NCBI GenBank assembly: GCA_029204225.1
Contig: CM055103.1
Span: forward strand, 1,189,530-1,253,529
Origin: Diphasiastrum complanatum
Taxonomy: Eukaryota > Streptophyta > Lycopodiopsida > Lycopodiales > Lycopodiaceae
DNA length: 64,000 bases
Direction of reading: 5' to 3'
Position numbers and translations under genes: made by a program. Positions 23,199 to 35,213 of this stretch are shown here, in pieces. Under the pieces are notes generated by a model. It was not told the origin of the DNA, did not search any database, and was given only the letters and a program-made list of their open reading frames with translations. How positions within the stretch are numbered: position 1 is the first letter of the stretch; every line of letters begins with the position of its first letter.

Positions 23199-23749
23199 AT
23201 GCCATTACTAACTAGTTTAGTTGTCATTTTAGTTGTTTTTGTCTATTTTAGTGTGTTTTAGGTGGTTTTGGGACAGTATAGGCTTGCTTTTGTGTGATTA
23301 AACTATTGGAAGCTTCGGAGGAGGTGTGGAGAGGTAGTGGAGACCTGAAATAGCCTCTAAGGGCTTGACATTTCATGACAACCATCAAAAAACCATAAAA
23401 AACCTACAAATATGCATTTGTGGTGGGAAAAGTGAGCTAAAAACCTTATTTCTCCCAAACTACTGAACAAGAACTCTCGCATGACTGGCAGCAGCCTGAG
23501 GAAATTGTTCCAGACCTGCATAGAAGTCCGCAAGAGTTAGTTCCCAACATATTTCAAAAAAAAAGAGAAAAATTATAAAAATTCAAAAACCCTTGTAAAA
23601 TAATAAAAAAAATTAAAATTGCTCAATAACCTTCGTTAGGCCTCTTGTAGCTAGTTCTCATAGAGACAATCTCACAAACAAGTCTACGAGAGTTACTTTT
23701 CAGTTTAACACCCCCTACGAGAGTTCCCAAGATCCAGAAGAACAAAATC
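23199..23749 (+). mobile_element. Gyp2 leader remnant
   Basis: Non-coding DNA after the primer site with the T-rich then A-rich character of Athila-type leaders. No gag frame follows; the element is cut at about 23749. Confidence 0.55.
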
Positions 23750-23903
23750 AGACTGTAGAAATTGTAGGGGATTCAGTGGCTAAAGACATTTCTGGAAATA
23801 TAATTGTAGGCCTTGGCAAACATCATAGACTTAAGCAAAATCTCTCGCGGTTGTGGATTTTTTTAAAGACGAGTTGTCTAACTTCCTAGTAGAATGTCAT
23901 TTT
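23750..23903 (+). pseudogene. Decayed copy of the unrecognised coding piece at 5754
   Basis: Aligns with 5754-5910, including the reading GLGKHHRLKQ. It has a short deletion in the middle that shifts the frame. The product is not recognised; at 5754 it is attached to a hAT C-terminus. It is interrupted at 23904 by a copia LTR. Confidence 0.55.
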
Positions 23904-24698
23904 TGTTGAAAAATGAAAAATTATCTATCTTGAATTTAGGCTTTGGCAAAGTTTTTCTATGTGTATATGATGTTCCATATTGTAAATGACAAATTTGGCC
24001 TAGAAGAAACTCGAGCTATATGGGTTCTTCAAGTCTAGTTGGTAATAGACAACTTGCATATAGAATGTAGACATAGAAATGTCAACAATAGGCTTGTAGA
24101 AACTCGTGGCGCATCACATGCAATGATTGTAAGTGTTCCATAGTGACATGCAAGGCATGCACAAAGTGAATTGGACACATGCATGATGATTTGTACAATT
24201 CTAAGCTAAAAATTTGACACTTGGTAAAAGTAGGTGGAAATGCATGCATGTAAAGTGACAAATGTCACTAGTTCTCTAGTTCTCACTTTTAAATGTGGAT
24301 GAAAGTTGGAGAGAGATGGTTCTACCTCGAGCTACTCCAAACTCCATAAATATGTGTAAACTCTCTCATAATTTTTGATGAAGAACCAAGCTTGGAGGTT
24401 ATTCCATGTCAATTTGGATCTACACTATTGTTTGCTTGAATTTTACTCTCTCTTTCTCTCTCTAACTCGAGTAGAGGCTTATGCTAATGCATTAAATTCT
24501 TTTACTTCTTCTCTTTTGTTTTTCAAAGCAATCATTCCTTGATTCTTAGCATGCTAGATTGTGATTTAGCCATAAAATTTTGTACTAGATCTTGGCATTC
24601 AATCTAGAATCAATTTATGTGCTAAACACAAAGCTTAACAAGATCATTCACAGTTGAGGATCATTCCCCACACATGTGAGCTTGTTGGAATATTATCA
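23904..24698 (+). mobile_element. Copia element Cop7: 5' LTR
   Basis: A 795-bp stretch starts TGTTGAAAAATG and ends ATTATCA directly at a tRNA-Met primer site. The left boundary coincides with the point where similarity to 5754-5910 stops, so it is the insertion edge. No 3' LTR is in the window. Confidence 0.82.
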
Positions 24699-24710
24699 TG
24701 GTATCAGAGC
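24699..24710 (+). promoter_or_regulatory. Primer binding site (initiator tRNA-Met) of Cop7
   Basis: TGGTATCAGAGC directly follows the LTR end. Confidence 0.93.
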
Positions 24711-25450
24711 CAAATTAAGCTTTGCATGTTATTATCTCTTTTTCTATAAGAATTTGTGAGCCCAATTCAAGCAAAAAAGTTGCTAACACTTTTCTTTACC
24801 TTTTCTTGAAAAGTGTTTGTATCAAAGAGGATAAAAGCTAGACTTTTAGATCAGAATTGACATTGTACGAAATTCTGGAATTTTGCACGTGTGAAAATCA
24901 GATATTTTCATACCTCTTTATTTACTTTATATTGATCTTATAGCTTGATGGAAAGCTTATAAGGTGTACTTTCCATTGCAATTGATCTCAAATCAATTTG
25001 ATGTGTCTATCAAGAGTTATAAGCTCTTAAAGAGGATAGGGAGAGGTCCAAAATCTGAGTGACCACTTTTTGATTTGATCCAATTTAGCTTGATTCACAA
25101 TCCATTGTTTTTGAGTATTCAACACAAGAAACTGAAGATCAAGACAAAGTTTGGAGTTATTGAATACTTTGAGCCTTCTTTGAATCATTAGTGTTTTCTT
25201 TTGTAGCATCTAACACGAGCCAAAAGTAGAATCAAAGCTTGTCTATACTCATCAATTCATTTTGAGAGACTGATCTAGATTATCTTGTTTTGTGGAATAT
25301 TTGAGATCTATCTCAAATACAGTTGCAAGTTTTTTCACATAGGATAGATAACATACTCTTGAAAAATCTTATAGTGAAAGAGAGTAGCAACATGAAGTCT
25401 ATTTGGAACAAGCTCAAACATGTAATTGTCCAATAACAAGAAGTCTTCAC
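24711..25450 (+). mobile_element. Cop7 untranslated leader
   Basis: About 740 bases between primer site and gag start with only short chance frames. A CACGTG-containing stretch lies near 24888. Confidence 0.7.
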
Positions 25451-26770
25451 AATATGGCACCTGTAGGAGGATATCTCTTAGAACCAAGTGAAAGACTAAG
25501 TACCTCCAATCATTCAATATGGAAGGTTAGGACGGAGTCTGTTCTTATACTCCAGGATGTTATGGACATAGTACTTGGTATTGAGGAGGAGCCTCAAGCA
25601 CAACTTGAAATACCAAAGTATAGGAAAAGGCTAAAATGGCTCTACACTTCATTGAAATGAATGTCTCTAATGAGATTCTAAGAGAGATAGGACCTTGCAC
25701 CACTGCTAAAGAAGCTTGAGATGCACTTAAGTCACTCTATGAAGCTAAGAACACTTCTAGAATACTCACTCTTAGAAATTAGATTTTTCAAAGTTTTCAA
25801 AGAAGTGAGAAGAGCATATCAAATTATGTTCTGAGAGTAAAAGATCTTCATAGGGAGCTTGCTTGTGTTGGTGTCACAATCAATCAAGATGAGCTAGTAC
25901 AAGTCATTCTTAATGGCTTAAAACAAGACTATGATAACCTTGTTCAATCCTTTGCCATAAAGGAGGAGTTACCCAATTTGGAGACTCTTCAAGAAATTCT
26001 CATCTCTGAAGAAGCAAAGCAAAGTTACAAACTTGCAAGGATGAACAAACTCGAGCATATTGGAAGTGACAAAGCTCTCTTTGTCAAGGACAAGCATAAA
26101 GGGAGGAGCAAGAACCAGTTTTCTCAAGCTTTCAACAAAGACAAAGCCAGGGACAAAGACAAAGATGGTGAAGAGGATGACTCAACTCATCCTTCTACTT
26201 CCAAGGCCAAGAAGAAGAAAGTCAAGTGTTTCTTTTGTGGCAAGAAGGGGCACTATGCCTCTAATTGCTTAAAAAAAAAAAATTAACTCAAACAAGCAAA
26301 TCTCTCTAATGAGAAAGAAGAAAACTTTATAGCAAGTGATGGAGAGGGATCCCTCATGGTGTCAAGCTTTTCTTCAACACCCTTCAAGAAGGATGGAGCA
26401 TGGTACATCAATAGATGGAATCACTGCATAAAGCTTAAGAATCACAAGTCTATGCTATGTATAGTATGGCATATAGCCTGAGATTTGAAATCCTTGAACA
26501 AATCTTTATGAATCATTACTGCTCAATGAAATAACTACATAAAGCTTAAGCGTGACAAATCTACACTATATATAGTATTGTATATGAAAGCTTTTGGTCT
26601 TGTTTATAGTAGCTCTAGCACAACATCTCTTTTAATTCTATTGTACCTTATAAAGGACTTAAAAGATTTATTTATACAGCAAATGATCATGAATGTTGTA
26701 TTGAAGGAATTGGCAACATTCCATTAAAACTCGCTTCTTCTAAAGTTCTATCACTTTCCAATGTTCTTTC
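25451..26770 (+). pseudogene. Cop7 gag and protease remnant
   Basis: The gag frame begins at about 25453 (MAPVGGYLLEPSERLS) and reads like copia gag: STSNHSIWKVRTESVL, later VILNGLKQDYDNLVQSF. After stops and frameshifts it reaches a lysine-rich segment and a complete CCHC zinc knuckle (CFFCGKKGHYASNC) near 26230. The protease region is broken: GAWYIN at about 26396 is followed by roughly 190 bases of foreign or duplicated DNA. A later piece at 26640-26770 (IEGIGNIPLKLASSK) belongs to the segment just after the protease. The element is cut by repeat A at 26772. The family is close to Cop14. Confidence 0.85.
26420..26605. repeat. Insertion in Cop7 protease with internal direct repeat
   Basis: Two related segments of about 60 bases, each containing CATAAAGCTTAAG, lie about 105 bases apart within DNA that interrupts the protease. 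Neither coding frame nor transposon end was recognised. Confidence 0.5.
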
Positions 26771-26793
26771 CTGAATTCAATGAAATAAGTAAT

Positions 26794-27027
26794 TCACAAC
26801 AACACCCGCCGCGATTTGTGACGTGTTTTGCGACGTGAATCGCGGGTTTAATTTTTTTCTAATTCGTCGCGGACGTCGGAAAAACACGTTGCTATAAGGT
26901 CGTCGGAATCCGACGACTTTAAAATACGTCGCAGTCCGACAGGCACGACGTGCCGGACACCACAGAATCAAATTCTGGTGATGGCCACATGTGCTGACCT
27001 GGACGTCGCATTGCAACGTCTGACGTG
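26794..27027. mobile_element. GC-rich insert with CACTA-like features
   Basis: About 234 bases rich in CpG replace about 52 bases of repeat A. The insert starts CACAACAACACC and has inverted pairs such as GTCGTCGGAATCCGACGAC. This resembles the subterminal region of CACTA transposons, but the right end and target duplication are not clear. Confidence 0.45.
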
Positions 27028-27776
27028 GACATTGCATGGTTGCAACAATTCTTCATGGAAGCTGAATTGGAAAAACATTGTGAATATTTAATTTTTCTAT
27101 GAATTAAGCAAGCTCCACTTCCTGTCAAAATGCTGCATTATGTGCAAAGGTCGCAAGAACCTGTCAGTCTAAAATACTGAAATATATCTGTAGTATGGAC
27201 TCTGTGGCTCTATTTCATAATTATCCACCGAGGGTACATCTTCATCTTTAATTTGCATACATACAAGGTTACTATTCTACTTACTTGTTTTGATTTTCTA
27301 TCTGGACGAGGCACAACACCAATTTAAATTTTTCAAAGGTGTTGTCCAAGGTTGTTTTGCAGCGACCTAGCGAGCTGAATATACTTGTGTAAACTCGACA
27401 TACATTGTAGATCATGTGCAGATTCCAGACGATTAGATTTGAAGACATTGATTACGACCATTGTAACATCATGTGTTGTTGGCCGTAGAAGAAATGTAGG
27501 CCAGAATTCATGATCAAGTATGAAGTTCCAATTCTACAAAGTTTCACCCACTTGAACTCAATCTCTAGCATGGAACGACGTGATGCATTCAAGGAAAGGC
27601 TGTATTGATCTTTTAATAAGAGATTAGAGCCGGCTCAGACAGCATTCGTAAAAAACATTTCAATTCATGTTGTAGGTAGTAGCTACGTTCTAAGGAATGG
27701 CAGGAAAAACATAATGAGCAAAATTTTCAGTATATTTATGATACATGATGATGCTGGTGTTGCTAATGCTGCGCTC

Positions 27777-27780
27777 GCTA

Positions 27781-27845
<65 letters not shown>
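27777..27845. repeat. (CGCT)n-(CT)n-(AT)n microsatellite in repeat A
   Basis: Shortest version of the repeat A core tract. Confidence 0.95.
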
Positions 27846-27848
<3 letters not shown>

Positions 27849-28267
27849 TTCTAATTCTGAGCGTGGCACACAATCTGAATTTGTTTGAAGCCAAAGCCGA
27901 ATGGTGCATATGATTTGTTTGCGTTTGGTTGGCTGATCAATACAGTACTATAACGTTAATGATTCTATGTTCATCAGTTCACCAGCAGCAGAGAGCCCAA
28001 ATGACTAGTTACCTGCGAACAATTAATCAATTAGTTAATGATGAAGGTAGTTTGTGGTGAGGCAGAGCTAGCTGATAAACTCATTTTCTCTGAGTCCCAT
28101 CCATGTATTGTAGTACTATAACATTAATGATCCTATGGTCATATGCTATCTACTAATCTCTGTATGGACAGTGATATCACATGCAAAGATATGTCGATCT
28201 TTGTTATTGGCGATGGTTAGCAAGGAAGAAAGAAGCAAAAAGATGATGAGCAAGAAGCAAAATTTAT

Positions 28268-28366
28268 GACGTTGGAGCCTGCGGGGGTTCGCGCATCTTC
28301 AGGAGTCAGTGGAAAGCACCTCATAACAATATGTTAGTACCCCAATGCTTTACCATTGAGCTAAGA
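28268..28366 (-). pseudogene. Decayed tRNA-like segment
   Basis: Same place in repeat A as 14779-14884. The A-box side is kept but the T loop has a deletion and no longer matches a B box. Confidence 0.6.
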
Positions 28367-28660
28367 TTATGCAAGTACAATTATCTTATTGCAATTAAGA
28401 TTTGCACTGTGCCTATTAAATGATGTCCAAGGTTTTGTCCACCTCCACCGACGTTGTAACTAGTCATCCTTGTGCACAAAATCCTCTAGCTTGTTAAAAC
28501 ACGAATCTCGTCCCATTTATGAGAACTAGATGCTCACGGAATGCTCCTTTTCTGCTTCCCCCCTCCTTGCCTCTCTGGTGGTGGAGGGGCTTGGAAGATA
28601 GAGTGGTTGGTACCACATCTGCTCGACATGGCCCCATTAGCTCCCATGAATGACCATTGT

Positions 28661-29350
28661 GCTCGAAAGGAGAATCCTTAATCTTTCTAAATTGTGCTAA
28701 TGTTGTTATTTTCTTTTCCATTTTCTTAATGTTGCATGGGAAAGATGATGAGGATCGCATGCATAAGACCAAATTATTGTGTTTTGTCTCCTAATCTTGT
28801 TATTTTAAAGGAGAATGATCTAAATTGACTACTGGTTAGAGTTATGCATCCTTAATTGTTAGTGAGTGTTGTGACATGTGAGATCCAAATCAAGGAAAAC
28901 AATAAGTGATTGTTGACATGCATGTAGATGCACAACTTCATGGATAAGCTAAGTTATCGTAGGTTTATTAACGGTAATATTCGTTTTGAAGACTTGTTTT
29001 TAGTAGGGCTCATCCTTGGCATATCAACCACAAAGTAGTGCTTGATCTTGAATATATATATATAATACAATTGAGAATAAACATTTTGTTTGCACTGTGA
29101 TGGATATCATTGTGAGCAGCTCAAACCTTTTTATATTGAATAATATCATTGTTGTATTATTTGCAAGCTTTCTAATTAGGACTACACAAAATCATTGAAA
29201 AGCCCTTGTCAGGCGCTTTTCAATGCACCAAATTCCGATGAAATCGGACTCGCCACTAAAAAGTTATGCCATTTTTAGTGCGGACTCCAAATATGGACTC
29301 AAAAAGTCATTTCGTAGATTTCAAACTTTGAGTGTTTTGATTGGTCCATG
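28661..29350 (+). repeat. Dispersed repeat B, copy 1
   Basis: Aligns with 36310-37230, 47011-47640 and 47733-48646. It lacks the microsatellite-bearing insert found in those copies. The start (TGTGCTCGAAAGG) is shared with 36313 and 47011. It is non-coding. Confidence 0.85.
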
Positions 29351-29775
29351 TGTAAGAAAAATTTGAGAAAAATATACAAAGAATCTTTACAAAGGGGCTA
29401 AAAGCATGGTATTAAAAAAAAAAACCCATTTTTTCATTGTACCTTTTGGTAGTACAATTCACTTTGTGGGGATTTTATTACTCATAATTGTTTTGAGTCC
29501 ACATTAAAAATGATACTTTTTAGTGGTAAGTCCAATTTTAGCAAAGTTTGGTGCTTTAGAAAGCGCTTTCCAATGATATGTTACATGACATACTTCCGAG
29601 CTATGGTTAAAAAGTTATGGCAAGTCAAAGTATGGGCATTTTATTAATCATAATTTTTTGAGTCCACATTAAAAATGACATAACATTTTAGTGGTAAGTC
29701 CAATTTCAGTTGAGTTTGGTTCCTTAGAAAGCGTTGACGAGCGCTCCAATGATATGACATACTTTTGAGGTACGG
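29195..29775. repeat. Foldback region with three related arms
   Basis: The segment 29200-29300 (GGACTCGCCACTAAAAAG and following) recurs in reverse complement at about 29488-29580 and again at about 29656-29750. The region can fold arm 1 against either arm 2 or arm 3. No transposase is present. Confidence 0.7.
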
Positions 29776-29962
29776 TGTCAAATGTATTAGTTGAAAATAG
29801 TGTATAATATTCCAAAAGTGCATTTCTAACCAAAAAAAGTTAGGTCTTTCAAAGTCCATGTTGTATGACCAAACCATGCTTTTAGCCAAGAGTCTTTTTT
29901 GGATTTAGAACCCCTCTAATGGAGTCAGATACTGTGTAGACCTGTTTTGGTCATAAGATCTG

Positions 29963-30465
29963 TGTTGGAGTATCTTCATGCATCATCATATCCATCTCCA
30001 TGTCCATCTCCAGCACTCATTTACTTATATAGCATCTGAATGATCTTGTGCTATTCTAACTTTACAATTACAAGATCGTTAATAGTTGTTTAACTGATTA
30101 ATTAGATGAGTTATTATTGCAGTGTGAAGACGTAGATAGTATGTACTTGAAATCTTGTGTAAATCTGCAGAGTGTCGCATTTTTTGCATTCTTCGGGTAA
30201 AATATCACATTTTTGGAACTGTTTGAAATGGCCTGAAATCACATGTGAACACTTTGTCGCATTTATCGCAAAATCCTTTTGTAATCAAAATGGCCCGAAA
30301 GCAAAGTAGAAGACTTTGTCGGGTTTTTCGCCTATTGAAATTTGCGAGGAAAAATTTAAACTATTGTGAAAAATAGTTCACTTCTGCATACTTCTTTGAG
30401 AGAGTGATTCTCATAGAAGCAAGGAGGGCAGTTAGGATGAACAGGCGAAAGATTAAACTCCAACA
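29963..30465 (-). mobile_element. Copia element Cop8: 3' LTR
   Basis: A 503-bp LTR with 8-bp inverted ends (TGTTGGAG/CTCCAACA). It follows the RNase H gene end on the minus strand. Truncated relatives are at 37231-37630 and 48647-49052. Confidence 0.88.
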
Positions 30466-31372
30466 CTCCCGCTTAAGCTTGCTACTACGAATCTGAATTA
30501 CAATTGAGATTTATCATTTCTACTGGTAGAATGTTTATCTCTTGACAATGGTTTTGTCAAAATATCAGCCAACATACTGTCTGTATGATTGTAACTTACT
30601 ACAACATCTTTATTGTGAACTTTTTCTCTAAGAAAATGAAACTGAACTTCTATGTGTTTAGTTCTAGTATGAGTATGTGGGTTCAGAGGTAGAGCTATGT
30701 AGCTCTGATTGTCGCAGTCAAGTATTGTTGGACCGATCTATGGAAATTGTAGATCATGTAGTTACCTTCTTAGCCAGATTATCTCCTTCACTACTGATGT
30801 GGCTGCAACGTATTCGGATTTTGTGGAGGTCAATGAAATACATTTCTGCTTTCTGTTGTTCCATGAAATAGGTCCTCCTGCAAGGAAACAAATATAGCCC
30901 GATGTGGACTTTTTGGTATCCATGCCTCCTGCCCAATCTGAATCAGAATATGTGACTAGCAAAAATATAGCTTCAATATTATTGTTGTAGCTCAAAGCAT
31001 AGTGCTTTGTGGCTTGGATGTACTTCAATACTCTTTGCAAAGTCTTCCAATGCTGTAAGGCTGGATTGGACATGCATTGAGACAATGTGCTTACTATATA
31101 TGCTAGATAAGGTCATGTGCAAATCATAGAATGCATTATAGATCCTATGACAGACTGATAAGGATATCTGCACATTTCTTGCTAATCTGCTTGAGTTACG
31201 GGACACATGTCTTTAGAAAGCTTGGACCCTGGATCCATGGGTGTGTCTATCGGCTTCCAGTCCTCCATGCCATATCTACGAAGCAAATTGGTTAGATAGG
31301 ACTCTTGGCTTATAGTGATCCTTTTGCTTGTGCGATCTATGTTGATCTCCATACCGACTAGGTCATGTGAAA
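30466..31372 (-). pseudogene. Cop8: reverse transcriptase end and RNase H
   Basis: Read on the minus strand from about 31372, MEINIDRTSKRITISQES and RRYGMEDWKPIDTPMDPG represent the end of the reverse transcriptase region. RNase H follows in an open frame (31085-30762) with YSDSDWAGGMDTKKSTSGY, and TKSEY in place of TEAEY, so the catalytic glutamate is lost. The C-terminus (HIEVQFHFLREKVHNKDV, MLADILTKPLS) is in other frames. It joins the purine-rich end and LTR at 30465. The 5' part is missing beyond 31372. Confidence 0.88.
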
Positions 31373-32469
31373 GTTAATTGCTAAAACTGACAGTGAAGAG
31401 AATTCACTGAAAACTGTTTATTTTGTGTGTATTGCTTGTAAGACACATAATTTGTAAATCATTTGAATTCATCTATAAAAATCGCATGCATAGGATACAT
31501 GAATTCTTGGGTGTGTATTTCTCAGTGTGGAAATAACTCAATTCATTAGTGAGTGTATCCCAGAGTGCTCAATTGGATACCAGGTCCTAATGGTTCCAAA
31601 AATGGTAAACTGAATTTTGGAATTCAACAGAACTTTGTAATCTCTTGATGTTGTTCTAGATGATTGTATAAAGTTTGTGGTTAAAGATGGATATTATAAT
31701 GGTCTTTAATTACTTGGTTTATTGTAGAATTTGGAACTCATAATCTGAGTAAGAATTGGTCTAGAAGAAATTCGGAATCCAATGATTTTCCTTATGGAAA
31801 AGATTTCAGAATGATTCTTATATTTCTTGAGTTGTATGTTGTGCATATACTCCAATGTCTTTCAATGACTTAAAGGTCATTTGAAGATTACAAGGAAATG
31901 TGAGGATTCTTAAGATATTGAGTGTTTCTTGATCAATTAGGTGAGTCAAGAATTTAGATCTATTATTTGAACTCTAAATTTCTTTACTCCAGTACCTACT
32001 TGAGATTATGTGGATCTCACAGACATTTTCATTAAGTAATTGCTTACTTATGAGGAAGTTGTTTACCTTACAGATTGTAGTCTATGAGTGCATTGTGCAA
32101 AGTTCAGTCTATATCTCCAGATTTATAGGAGACAGATAAATCTATCAATATACTGATGATTGTTGATTTATTGCATACGATGCTAGAAATGGGACTCTTA
32201 ACTCATTAGAGTAACTACACTACTCTGGTTTGAGTTATAATTGTCTTAGACTTGATGGATCTCCTAAAGATTTTAGATGACTGAATTGTGATATTTTAGA
32301 ATATTTGGATATTCTAAGAATATTTGTACCATGAAGCATTATTTTCTACAATACATTGGAATGAAATTTCTTTAGCCGCTTGGATTTGATTTCTGAAATA
32401 AAGTCAAATCACCCAGTGGTCCATGTAATTGGGATTACATGAAGGTGGTGAGCTTTTTTTGGATAAGAT
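31373..32469. other. Non-coding stretch shared with 45036-46000
   Basis: From about 31510 this aligns with 45036-46000. It has no recognisable coding motif and leads into the gypsy tail at 32470. It may be decayed gypsy sequence. Confidence 0.6.
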
Positions 32470-32693
32470 CAACCCATTTGGAGAAATTCTAGCTTAGTGT
32501 ATCTTGGAAATTTGAATTCGTATTCATGAGTAGAGGCAAGCAATTGAAGAATTGTTGCATCACTGAGTACTTATTTAGATGGAAAGATCAGACTAAGAAT
32601 AATGGTTCATGGATAAGTCTTCAAAGCTTAAGAAATAGTTTTATGTTTTCTTTTCTCCGTCCTGTGGACAGAACCTATTTACGGGGGGAAGAA
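32470..32693 (+). pseudogene. Gypsy element Gyp3 (copy 1): chromodomain-like C-terminus
   Basis: The open frame contains KNCCITEYLFRWKDQTKNNG and SWISLQSLRN, resembling the chromodomain at the end of chromovirus integrase (pattern 'EYLVRWKG...TWI'). It is followed by a G-rich purine tract and an LTR start at 32694, exactly the order expected. The rest of the polyprotein is not recognisable. The paralogous copy is at 45985-46209. Confidence 0.72.
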
Positions 32694-33010
32694 TGTTACG
32701 GCCATATTCAGCTAAGGACATGGGATAGTCGTAATATGGTAGACTGGCCCTCCAATGTTTGAGATTATTGGTCATGCCTAGATTTAATTCCACGTCGAGG
32801 CTTGTTGGTGAGTAATGACCTTGAGAGGACCCAGACACTCTAATTGAGACATATGGAGTAGTGCATGTATGTGTGACTGGTATAGGCAAGAGGTATGCAT
32901 GAAGAGCTGGGACCTATTTATAGTTGACCTTCATGGGGATTGCATGGACTCATGCATAGGATCCTACTCTCTATATATTGAGGTAGTGATTATGTCATCG
33001 ACGACTTTGG
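32694..33010 (+). mobile_element. Gyp3 (copy 1): 3' LTR, truncated
   Basis: TGTTACGGCC follows the purine tract ACGGGGGGAAGAA. It aligns with 46210-46515 and then breaks off, whereas copy 2 continues to 46720. Confidence 0.75.
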
Positions 33011-33337
33011 TCTAGGTGCAAATGGTGAACTAGTCCAGAGGGGTTCCACATTCCGCCCATTTGCATTATCGTGAAATGGGGTCAAAATGTGTGTTTACCC
33101 GTATCTGCCGCGAACTGGTGATGTAAGCTCTGATGGTCAACGTATCCTTCTCGATTGTGCGTGTCGCCACGTAGGTTGTGAACCCAATGCTGCCATGTAG
33201 GTGATCTTGTTTCTTTCAATATCCTTGGCAAAAAATAATATCTGCTAGTCGTTGCATGAAAATTTTCAAAATGCACGGCTAGCAGAAATCGATCGAGAGC
33301 TCTGGAAAGTTGACGCTAGTCGTTCCTCCCATGTTTT
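33011..33337. other. Unassigned stretch
   Basis: No coding motif or repeat match recognised within the window. Confidence 0.4.
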
Positions 33338-35213
33338 TCATGGACTCTTTCTTGCATCTTGACTGGCGTTGAGGCTTTGTCCTTGAGTGTCAAGCCCCGC
33401 TATCTCTGATCCTTGATCGTGGCTGGAACTTGCTTGTGCAGCTTCTAATGTGGGTGGCGTTGGAATTACCACTAGGGCTAGTTGTGGATGTTGTGCTATA
33501 TGATATTGATAGGCCTTGAGAGCGGTCTTTGCTTGCGCGAGTTCTTGGAGTGTGCTACGGTGGTAATTGTCGAAACTAGCTTGGTGGCCATCCAGCATTG
33601 GCGGTATAAATCCACCTACTGTATTAGAAAGTTCATCTTGTGTTGGCTGTGAGAGGATGGTTAGTGGGGATAGGCTAGGCCAACCAAGCAGTTTCTTGTT
33701 GTTGTACGGTGTGGGTCTCCGCTCCTAGGTGTTGATTTTCAGTCTCAACCACCAATAACTAGGCCCCTGGAGCGAGGCTAACTGCTACTGTGCTTGTTGT
33801 TCAACTTCATGGACCTCTATAGAGGCGTACGTAGCTGATTTGAAGAGGTCCTTGATATAACTTTGAAGGCTTTTCTCATTCTATTTCAGCTTCATGACCC
33901 AGTCCTTTTCTATCTGCTATTGCTGGATTGCCACCTGCAGGTCTTGCTGGAGCTGTGTGATCTCCGCTCGCAACCTAGACTTATTCTTGGTAGCCAATTC
34001 CGCTACGCGGCTATCCAAAGTTGATTTGGCCGCTACCAAATCTTGGAGTAAGGTTCCCAAGTTCTGGTAGGCCATCATGACGTCTATTGGCCCTGCCGGT
34101 GTGGTGCTGCTTGATGGGCCTTGTTGCAGTATTGCCTTGGGTAGTGCACTACTGTCGTCGTCATCTTCTATCATATTCTCCTACGTAGCTATGTCGTTAG
34201 GTGCAGTAGGATCAGCACGCTAAGGGTACACCACATATTCTATTTGTGTGAATGCGTCATCAACCAACGGTTTGTCGGGCTCATCATTCAGATTGTATGG
34301 ATTAATGGTGGGAGTGAGTGGGATGGGCTATTCGAATGAAACAACGAGTGGAAGAGTAAGGGAACTAGAGGGTGGTGTCGAGGATGGAAGAACATAAGGG
34401 AGGTAAGAGGCGGAAGATGTTTATCCAAGAACGGGTGATGGGTGGCAGTTGGGAATCTTGGGGGTTAATGATGAGCAGTGGAGTGGAAACGGAAGAATCA
34501 GGAGATGTAAGAGGAATGGATGAGGAGATGGTGGTGGAGAGTGGAGGTGAAGCGAGAACGGTTGTGGATGGTGGAGGAATGAGAGTGATAGAAGTATAAG
34601 GGGTTGTAGCAGTGGGTGGCGGAACAAAAGTAGAAGAAGTTGCTGTAGGACGGTCTGGTGCGCTACGTTGGCAAGTGGAAGGAGGGCTAGCGGAGGAAAA
34701 AGCGATGTCACGCATGCATTTGCTAGCGGGGCATTTAGTCGGAAGGGATGTAGGGGGTCTAAGGATGGTGGAGGGAGCAACGGTGGAGAGGACTTCTGAA
34801 CGGTGGAAATCCCACACTTTCTATTCAAGGAGAGTAATGGCAACGGCGGAGAGAAGGGTCCCCGTAGCGAATTTCTCACGTACATTGGGCTTTATGGCCC
34901 TCTTCAACTCGGAGATAATGAAGTCATGCCAATCATAGGACACAATTGTGTCGCCAAGGAATTCTTTGTGGGACTCCACAAGTTGACTGAGGAGGAGGGA
35001 TTTAATGCGGTCCTTCAGCAAACTTTCAAAAACTAGGAAATTGTTCACGAGATGAGCAGCATCTTGGATAATGAGATCGTTGATCGCGGCTATCAGGTAC
35101 CCATCATTCATATGTTGAATGAATTTTGAGGAGTCCAGGTAGGGGCAGATGATTTTAGGAGCACGATAGTGTATCCTTGAATTTGAAGGACACTCAGATT
35201 GCTCGTGTATCAA
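33338..35213 (-). pseudogene. Unrecognised long ORF relic with proline/serine-rich middle and coiled-coil-like end
   Basis: The minus-strand frame from 35213 runs to about 34365 with a single stop near 34822. It then changes frame and can be followed to 33338 with a few stops, suggesting an ancestral protein of roughly 600 residues. The N-terminal 130 residues are mixed and globular-looking (HYRAPKIICPYLDSS, SHKEFLGDTIVSYDWHDF). The middle is rich in Pro, Ser and Thr. The end has heptad-like Leu/Ala/Gln/Glu stretches (LGTLLQDLVAAKSTLDSRV, AEITQLQQDLQVAIQQ) suggesting coiled coil. I do not recognise the family. The base composition is more GC-rich than the surroundings. It could be the extra or gag-like ORF of a gypsy element, or a host-derived fragment. 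Confidence 0.5.

Larger units (their letters stand above)
26772..28660 (+). repeat. Dispersed repeat A, copy 5
   Basis: Aligns with the copy at 13159-15245 in order. It is split near its left end by GC-rich DNA at 26794-27027. It retains the microsatellite core and a decayed tRNA-like segment at 28268-28366. Confidence 0.87.

Noticed and set aside
24310-24480. Promoter of a host gene
   Set aside because: The TATA-like CATAAATATG and CT-rich stretch lie within the Cop7 LTR and are explained as its own promoter region.
34365-34938. Overlapping plus-strand frames rich in Gly, Glu and Met
   Set aside because: They mirror the Pro/Ser-rich minus-strand coding trace, which has the longer and more coherent frame.
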